From contig DASPGR010000044.1 in NCBI GenBank assembly GCA_035620515.1, positions 1-11,055 of the forward strand: DNA of 11,055 nt, written 5' to 3'. The position numbers and the translations under genes were made by a program. How positions within the stretch are numbered: position 1 is the stretch's first letter; every line of letters starts with the position of its first letter. The notes under the pieces were generated by a model. It was not told where the DNA came from. It did not search any database and saw only the letters and a program-made list of their open reading frames with translations. The DNA comes from SG8-41 sp035620515 (GTDB taxonomy: Bacteria > Pseudomonadota > Gammaproteobacteria > Burkholderiales > SG8-41). Of this stretch, positions 7,011 through 11,055 are shown in pieces.

Positions 7011-7077
7011 AACACATTTGACGCTGATCCGCGTCCGGCACGGAGAAAAGCCTTTGATTTGCCATGGGGCACAGTCC

Positions 7078-7092
7078 TGGCACGGAGGTTGC
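7078..7092 (+). promoter_or_regulatory. Sigma-54 (RpoN) -24/-12 promoter
   Basis: TGGCACG-GAGG-TTGC is an exact match to the sigma-54 consensus TGGCACG-N4-TTGC, with GG and GC at the required spacing. Predicted transcription start is near 7104, giving a leader of about 93 nt before the MlaC-like start at 7197. It lies in the 245-bp gap after the M28 gene and reads towards the MlaC-glrK-qseG-glrR genes. A sigma-54 promoter needs an NtrC-type activator, and the GlrR gene in the same locus encodes one. A possible sigma-70 extended -10 (TGC then TATTGT, near 7151-7159) lies downstream, so basal transcription from another start cannot be excluded. Confidence 0.82.
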
Positions 7093-7196
7093 CACGGCGG
7101 GCTAGGTTATGAGTGCGCTTCGGTCGCGGCCCGCACGGGCCCGCCCGGGCCTGCTATTGTAGGGATGCCGCGTGTGATCGGAGGGAAGGCTCGACA

Positions 7197-7802
7197 ATGA
7201 TTCGGACCCTGAAACAACTCGGTGCGGTGCTGGCGATGACCTTCGGGGTGTGGGGTGTGGCCCACGCACAGAGCAAGGCGCCTGACGCGATGGTGCGCGA
7301 AGGCGTGAACGAGGTGCTCGCCGAGATCAAGAAGAGCCCGGACCCGAAGGCGCTGCAGGCGTTCGCGGAAGAAAGACTCCTCTCGCAGTTTGATTTCACC
7401 GCGATGACCCGCCTTGCGACCGGTCGTGCGTGGAGGCAGGCGACCGATGCGCAGAAGAAGGCGCTCGAGAACGCCTTCCGGACGCTGCTCGTGCGCACCT
7501 ACACGACCGCCCTGTCGCAGGTGACGGGCAACTACAGCGTCGAGGTCAAGCCTGCGGCGGCGGGGGCGGGCAATACCGATGCCGTGGTAAAAACGCTCGT
7601 GAAAGGCTCCGACCGGCCGCCCGTGCCGATTGACTTCAGGCTGAGCCGCGCGGGCGACGGGTGGAAGGTCTACGACGTGGTGGTCGAAAACCTGAGTCTC
7701 GTGACCAATTACCGCAGCTCTTTTCAGTCGGAGATTTCCCGCGGCGGCATCGACGGGCTGATCAAGGTCATCGAGGAAAAGAACGCGAAGGCCGCCGGCT
7801 AG
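7197..7802 (+). CDS. MlaC/Ttg2D family periplasmic phospholipid-binding (ABC toluene-tolerance auxiliary) protein
   Basis: A 201-aa secreted protein of the MlaC (Tol_Tol_Ttg2) family, which shuttles phospholipids across the periplasm between the outer-membrane MlaA complex and the inner-membrane MlaFEDB transporter. Residues 1-24 form a signal peptide cleaved after AHA. The mature part carries the family pattern: a helical start, FDFTAMTRLATGRAWRQAT, FRTLLVRTYTTALSQ, a beta region with VPIDFRLSRAGDGWKVYDVVVENLSLV, and the C-terminal GGIDGLIKVIEEKN. E. coli MlaC is 211 aa, so length fits. The ATG at 7197 follows GGAGGGAAGG; longer in-frame starts would spoil the signal peptide. It stands alone: no mlaF, mlaE, mlaD or mlaB lies beside it. 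It follows the sigma-54 promoter and precedes the GlrK kinase by 79 nt, so it is either a paralogue tied to this stress system or an isolated member of the Mla pathway. Family call is firm. Confidence 0.92.
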   Translation: MIRTLKQLGAVLAMTFGVWGVAHAQSKAPDAMVREGVNEVLAEIKKSPDPKALQAFAEERLLSQFDFTAMTRLATGRAWRQATDAQKKALENAFRTLLVRTYTTALSQVTGNYSVEVKPAAAGAGNTDAVVKTLVKGSDRPPVPIDFRLSRAGDGWKVYDVVVENLSLVTNYRSSFQSEISRGGIDGLIKVIEEKNAKAAG

Positions 7803-7881
7803 ACCGCGGGGAGCAGGCTGGCCGCGGGAGCCGGGCCGCCGCCGGGCGGCACGCCGGCGCGGTACTATGTAAAGTCACCCG

Positions 7882-9333
7882 ATGAGGCGTTACTACCCGC
7901 GCTCGTTCCTGAAGCTCCTCGTGATCGGCTTCACGCTGGTCGCGCTGCCGCTGATACTCGCCCTCATCAACTCGGCAGTGTCGGTGGACCAGCTTGCGAG
8001 CCGCAGCCAGCAGACCGTCTACCAGGCCGTGCAGGCAACCCAGAGCACGCGCAGGCTCGCCGAGCTCATCACGACGATGGAGCGCGCCGCGCGGCAGATG
8101 GTGATTCTCGGGGACCGCTCGCTCATCGACGCCTACGGTGTCGCGCGCGAGCAGCTGACGCGGACAGCCCAACAGTTCGAGCGGCTTCCATTCGACGTCG
8201 AGCAGAAGAGCGCGCTCGATCGCATCCTGCGCGGCGAGGAAGAGATCTACAAGGCGCTCTCGGATCCATCGGCCCAGACCTCCGAGCTTGCGAAGACGGT
8301 GCAACGCTTCGTCGATCTTGCCGCCGAGGCGCGCATCATCAACATGCGCAGCAATGCGCTGATCGAGCGCGAGGTGGACGAGATGCGCGCGACCGCCGAA
8401 CAGGCCCGGCGCATCATGTTCTGGCAGCTCCTGGCGCTTCTCCCGGTGGTGCTTTTCCTGGTGATCGGATTCTCGATCCTGATCGCCCGCCCGATCCGCC
8501 GGATCGACGAGGCGATCCGCCGCCTGGGCGGAGGGCAGTTTGCCGTGCCGGTCATCGTGAGCGGCCCCCAGGACCTCGAGCAGCTCGGCGAGCGTCTCGA
8601 ATGGATGCGGCGCGAGCTGCTCGACCTCGAGAGGCAGAAGAACCAGTTCCTGCGCCAGGTCTCGCACGAATTGAAGACGCCGCTCACCGCGCTGCGCGAG
8701 GGCGCGGAGCTTCTCTCCGAGGAGGTGGTCGGCAAGCTGACGCCGGGACAGCGCGAGATCACGGAGATCATGCGCCATAACAGTGTAGAATTGCAGAAAC
8801 TGATCGAAGCCCTGCTTTCCTTCGGTGCGAGCCAATTCCGCAAGGTGGCCGTCGACCTCGAGCCCGTGGAAATCAGGCAGGTGGTCGAGCGGGTGGTGGC
8901 CGACCACAGTCTTGCGATCCGCTCGCGCGGACTCACGGTGGATCTCTCGGTGCCGGACGTGATGATCTCGGCCGACTCGGAAAAGCTGCGCGTCGTGCTC
9001 GATAACCTCGTCTCCAATGCCGTCAAGTTCTCGCCCGCGGGCGGAGTGATCCAGATCGCCGGCCGCGCTGATGCCGAGGTGATCCAGCTCGAGGTCATCG
9101 ACCAGGGACCCGGCATCGCGCCGGCCGACCGCGATCGGATCTTCGAGCCGTTTTTCCAGGGCCGCAATGAAGGCGCCGGCCCTGTGCGCGGAACCGGGAT
9201 CGGGTTGTCGGTGGTGAAGGAGTACGTGTTCGGGCACGGCGGCAGCATCGAGGTCGTCGACAGCCAAAAGGGCGCTCACCTGCGCGTGCGGCTTCCGCTC
9301 GCGGGAGTGGGCGCAAAGGCGGCCGCAATATGA
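7882..9333 (+). CDS. glrK: GlrK-like (QseE) envelope sensor histidine kinase
   Basis: A 483-aa inner-membrane sensor kinase (E. coli GlrK is 475 aa). TM1 is at about 10-30, followed by a mostly helical periplasmic region of ~145 residues, TM2 at about 179-201 and a HAMP linker starting IARPIRRIDEAIRRLGGG. The HisKA domain has SHELKTPL with phospho-acceptor His262. The ATP-binding domain has N-box LDNLVSNAVKF (Asn379), G1 DQGPGIAP (Asp407), F-box IFEPFFQG and G2 RGTGIGLS. All catalytic motifs are intact. Naming rests on the gene order kinase, lipoprotein, sigma-54 activator, which is that of enterobacterial glrK-qseG-glrR. The ATG at 7882 has no visible Shine-Dalgarno. TACTAT at 7863-7868 could be a -10 that would give a leader of only six or seven bases. 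The stop overlaps the qseG start by 4 nt (ATGA). Signal unknown; envelope stress is inferred from relatives. Confidence 0.93.
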   Translation: MRRYYPRSFLKLLVIGFTLVALPLILALINSAVSVDQLASRSQQTVYQAVQATQSTRRLAELITTMERAARQMVILGDRSLIDAYGVAREQLTRTAQQFERLPFDVEQKSALDRILRGEEEIYKALSDPSAQTSELAKTVQRFVDLAAEARIINMRSNALIEREVDEMRATAEQARRIMFWQLLALLPVVLFLVIGFSILIARPIRRIDEAIRRLGGGQFAVPVIVSGPQDLEQLGERLEWMRRELLDLERQKNQFLRQVSHELKTPLTALREGAELLSEEVVGKLTPGQREITEIMRHNSVELQKLIEALLSFGASQFRKVAVDLEPVEIRQVVERVVADHSLAIRSRGLTVDLSVPDVMISADSEKLRVVLDNLVSNAVKFSPAGGVIQIAGRADAEVIQLEVIDQGPGIAPADRDRIFEPFFQGRNEGAGPVRGTGIGLSVVKEYVFGHGGSIEVVDSQKGAHLRVRLPLAGVGAKAAAI

Positions 9334-9806
9334 AAGCCTGGACGTTCTGGATCATCGCGAGCTCATTGCTGCTCGGAGGTTGCGACACGCTGCAGCAGGT
9401 CGAGAGGCGGGAGCCGGCTCCGACCGTCGAGATGCGGCGCCCGGTCACCGACGTGGAGAGCCTGCTGCTCTATTACCGCCATATCGGCGGGCTGAAGGAG
9501 GACCAGCTCGGACGCGAGCTCGAGATCGCGCGCGCGGCCAATGCCCGCGAGGGCTCGGATTTCAACCGCGTGCGCCTGGCGATGGTCCTGGGCCTGCCCA
9601 GCATGTCGCTGAACGACAACACCCGCGCACTCGAGCTGCTCGAGCCGGTGGCGAAAAGCCAGACCGCCGAGCTTTCCGCGCTGGCGTCATTGCTGGCAGC
9701 GCAGTTGCAGGAACGCAAGCGGCTCGACGCCAACGCGCAGGACCTGCAGAAGAAGCTCGACGCCCTGAAGTCGCTCGAGCGCAGTATGATGGAGCGCAAG
9801 CGCTGA
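9330..9806 (+). CDS. qseG: QseG-like lipoprotein of the GlrK-GlrR system
   Basis: A 158-aa lipoprotein. The lipobox LLGGC puts the lipidated cysteine at residue 18, after a short hydrophobic signal. Asp19 follows it: in enterobacteria Asp at +2 keeps lipoproteins in the inner membrane, whereas E. coli QseG is reported in the outer membrane. The mature part is alpha-helical, with a conserved-looking VESLLLYYRHIGGL near the start and a charged C-terminal helix (about 127-158, QERKRLDANAQDLQKKLDAL) likely to form a coiled coil. Start and coupling are clear: ATGA overlap with the glrK stop. QseG in E. coli contacts the periplasmic part of the kinase and controls its activity. The identification relies mainly on position and lipoprotein nature; sequence similarity by eye is modest, so a TPR-like or generic lipoprotein label is possible. 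Confidence 0.82.
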   Translation: MKAWTFWIIASSLLLGGCDTLQQVERREPAPTVEMRRPVTDVESLLLYYRHIGGLKEDQLGRELEIARAANAREGSDFNRVRLAMVLGLPSMSLNDNTRALELLEPVAKSQTAELSALASLLAAQLQERKRLDANAQDLQKKLDALKSLERSMMERKR

Positions 9807-9819
9807 GCGCCCCGATCCC

Positions 9820-9829
9820 GGTACAATAG
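9820..9829 (+). promoter_or_regulatory. Candidate internal -10 promoter element before glrR
   Basis: GGTACAATAG in the 64-nt gap between qseG and glrR contains TACAAT (9822-9827), a 5/6 match to TATAAT. Start would be near 9834, giving a leader of about 37 nt. No recognisable -35 lies at the proper spacing. It would allow GlrR to be made apart from the kinase operon. Confidence 0.35.
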
Positions 9830-9870
9830 CGGCGCGACGCCTGGATGAATTCCCAGAGGATAGGTGACCC

Positions 9871-11055
9871 GTGAGCGGATTGCGATTGCAGACGGAAAGC
9901 CCCAGAACCAGCGGACTGGATGCCGCGGCGAGAACCAGCGTTCTCGTGGTGGATGATGATCCGGATCTTCTGCGGCTGATGCAGATACGCCTCGATTCCG
10001 CAGGCTATCGGGTGACGACCGCCGAAAGCGCGGAGCGCGCGCTGGGTGTGATCAGCGTGGCGCGGCCGCAGGTGGTCGTGACCGATCTGAGGATGGGCGG
10101 GATGGACGGCATCGCGCTCTTCGAGGCGATTCACGCCCACGACCCGACACTCCCCGTCATCCTCCTCACCGCGCACGGGACGATCCCCGACGCCGTCGCC
10201 GCGGTCAAGCGCGGTGTGTTCGGCTATCTCACCAAGCCCTTCGACGCGAAGGCGTTGCTTACAGAGATCGAGCGGGCTGCCACGTTGAGCGGGAGGACGG
10301 GTCCGGGCGGGGAAGGCGAGGACGCAAGCTGGCGCGCCGAGATCATGACGCGCAACCCCGTGATGGAGGACGTGCTGGCCAAGGCGCGGCTGGTGGCTGA
10401 CAGCGATGCCGTGGTCTTCATCAGCGGCGAGTCCGGCACCGGCAAGGAGCTGCTTGCCCGCGCGATCCACATGGCAAGCGCCAGGCGCGATCAGCCGTTT
10501 GTCGCCATCAACTGCGGTGCGATTCCCGAGCAGCTGCTCGAATCCGAGCTCTTCGGGCACGTCCGGGGCTCCTTTACGGGCGCCGTGCGCGACCACAAGG
10601 GCCTCTTCCTGACCGCGAACCGCGGAACGCTTTTCCTCGACGAGATCGGCGACATGCCGGTGTCCCTGCAGGTGAAGCTCCTGCGCGTGCTGCAGGAAAA
10701 GAAGGTGCGCCCGGTCGGTTCCACGGACGCGTACGACGTCGACGTGCGCATCATTTCCGCCACCCACCGCGATCTCGAAGCGGAGATGGCTGCCGGCAAT
10801 TTCCGCGAGGACCTCTACTACCGGCTGAACGTGGTGGCGCTGCAGCTGCCGCCGCTTACCGAGCGGCGGGAGGACATCCCCCTGCTCGCGAACCACTTCC
10901 TGAAGCTGCTTGGGCAGAAATACCGCAAGTCCGTCACCGGGTTTGCGCCGGAGGCGCTCGAGCTCCTGGTGGCCGCGAGCTGGCCCGGCAACGTGCGCCA
11001 GCTCTACAACGTGGTCGAGCAGTCCGTGGCGCTGTGCACGACTCCGCTCATTCCG
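9871..11055 (+). CDS. glrR: GlrR-like (QseF) sigma-54-dependent response regulator, 3' end outside the window
   Basis: The first 395 codons of an NtrC-family activator; E. coli GlrR is about 444 aa, so only the C-terminal Fis-type helix-turn-helix is missing. An N-terminal extension of about 22 residues precedes the receiver domain (about 23-135), with acidic Asp28-Asp30, phosphorylation site Asp72 (VVVTDLRMGGMDG), Thr100 and Lys122 (YLTKPFD). The AAA+ domain (about 155-390) has Walker A GESGTGKE with Lys192, the sigma-54 contact loop as GSFTGA (233-238) where the consensus is GAFTGA, Walker B LFLDEIGD with Asp257-Glu258, and the arginine motif WPGNVRQL (Arg376). ATPase and sigma-54 contact are thus predicted functional. 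The GTG start at 9871 is supported by AGAGGA and AGGTGA upstream. It should be phosphorylated by the GlrK-like kinase and may act on the sigma-54 promoter at 7078. Confidence 0.93.
   Translation, partial: MSGLRLQTESPRTSGLDAAARTSVLVVDDDPDLLRLMQIRLDSAGYRVTTAESAERALGVISVARPQVVVTDLRMGGMDGIALFEAIHAHDPTLPVILLTAHGTIPDAVAAVKRGVFGYLTKPFDAKALLTEIERAATLSGRTGPGGEGEDASWRAEIMTRNPVMEDVLAKARLVADSDAVVFISGESGTGKELLARAIHMASARRDQPFVAINCGAIPEQLLESELFGHVRGSFTGAVRDHKGLFLTANRGTLFLDEIGDMPVSLQVKLLRVLQEKKVRPVGSTDAYDVDVRIISATHRDLEAEMAAGNFREDLYYRLNVVALQLPPLTERREDIPLLANHFLKLLGQKYRKSVTGFAPEALELLVAASWPGNVRQLYNVVEQSVALCTTPLIP

Noticed and set aside
7037..7087. Direct repeat GGCACGGAG (7037-7045 and 7079-7087), 42 bp apart, close to four helical turns
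   Set aside because: The second copy is part of the sigma-54 -24 element, and a single 9-bp match in GC-rich DNA is easily chance.
6970..7200. Small plus-strand open frame (76 codons) in the gap after the M28 gene
   Set aside because: No ribosome site, no domain pattern, and it spans the sigma-54 promoter and palindrome; better explained as regulatory DNA.
7835..7850. GC-rich hairpin GCCGCC-GCCG-GGCGGC between the MlaC-like gene and glrK
   Set aside because: Six-bp stem with no T-tract in a very GC-rich spacer; too weak to call a terminator.
7768..9279. 503-codon minus-strand frame, the longest open frame in the window
   Set aside because: It lies opposite glrK, whose HisKA and ATPase motifs are all intact; the antisense product has no recognisable features.
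9562..10896. 444-codon minus-strand frame opposite qseG and glrR
   Set aside because: Antisense shadow of the NtrC-type regulator, which shows Walker A, Walker B and sigma-54 loops.

Overview
The window looks like chromosomal DNA from a high-GC betaproteobacterium, most likely Burkholderiales or a near relative. The evidence is a Bug-type (TctC) substrate-binding receptor, a strong G/C bias at third codon positions, and an intact glrK-qseG-glrR locus. Every base-level statement was read by eye and no database search was run. I see no mobile element, RNA gene or CRISPR array. Two functional blocks lie side by side.

Block 1 (1-6951) resembles a small catabolic island around a 149-bp divergent intergenic region. 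On the minus strand are a Bug periplasmic receptor and, 13 nt downstream, an alpha/beta hydrolase of the capped C-C-hydrolase/esterase type that runs off the left edge. On the plus strand are a MenB/BadI-like crotonase, a class III (CaiB/BaiF) CoA-transferase, a methylmalonyl-CoA-epimerase-like VOC protein, an Ldh_2-family NAD(P)-dependent 2-hydroxyacid dehydrogenase and a membrane-anchored M28 metallopeptidase. The last three overlap by 4-8 nt. Taken together the set suggests capture of an organic acid, CoA activation, cleavage or hydration of a beta-oxo intermediate, and oxidation of a hydroxyacid product. The substrate cannot be read from the sequence.

Block 2 (about 6952-11055) looks like an envelope-stress regulatory locus. 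A textbook sigma-54 promoter (7078-7092) precedes an MlaC/Ttg2D-family periplasmic phospholipid-binding protein. Then come a GlrK-like sensor kinase, a QseG-like lipoprotein (4-nt overlap with glrK) and a GlrR response regulator with receiver and AAA+ sigma-54 activation domains, cut by the right edge before its DNA-binding domain. A sigma-54 activator and a sigma-54 promoter in one short locus suggest autoregulation, with lipid transport as a target.

The intergenic stretches are all under 300 bp. The largest (6952-7196) holds the sigma-54 promoter and a 16-bp palindrome. The others hold only candidate -10 elements and one terminator-like hairpin after the crotonase.
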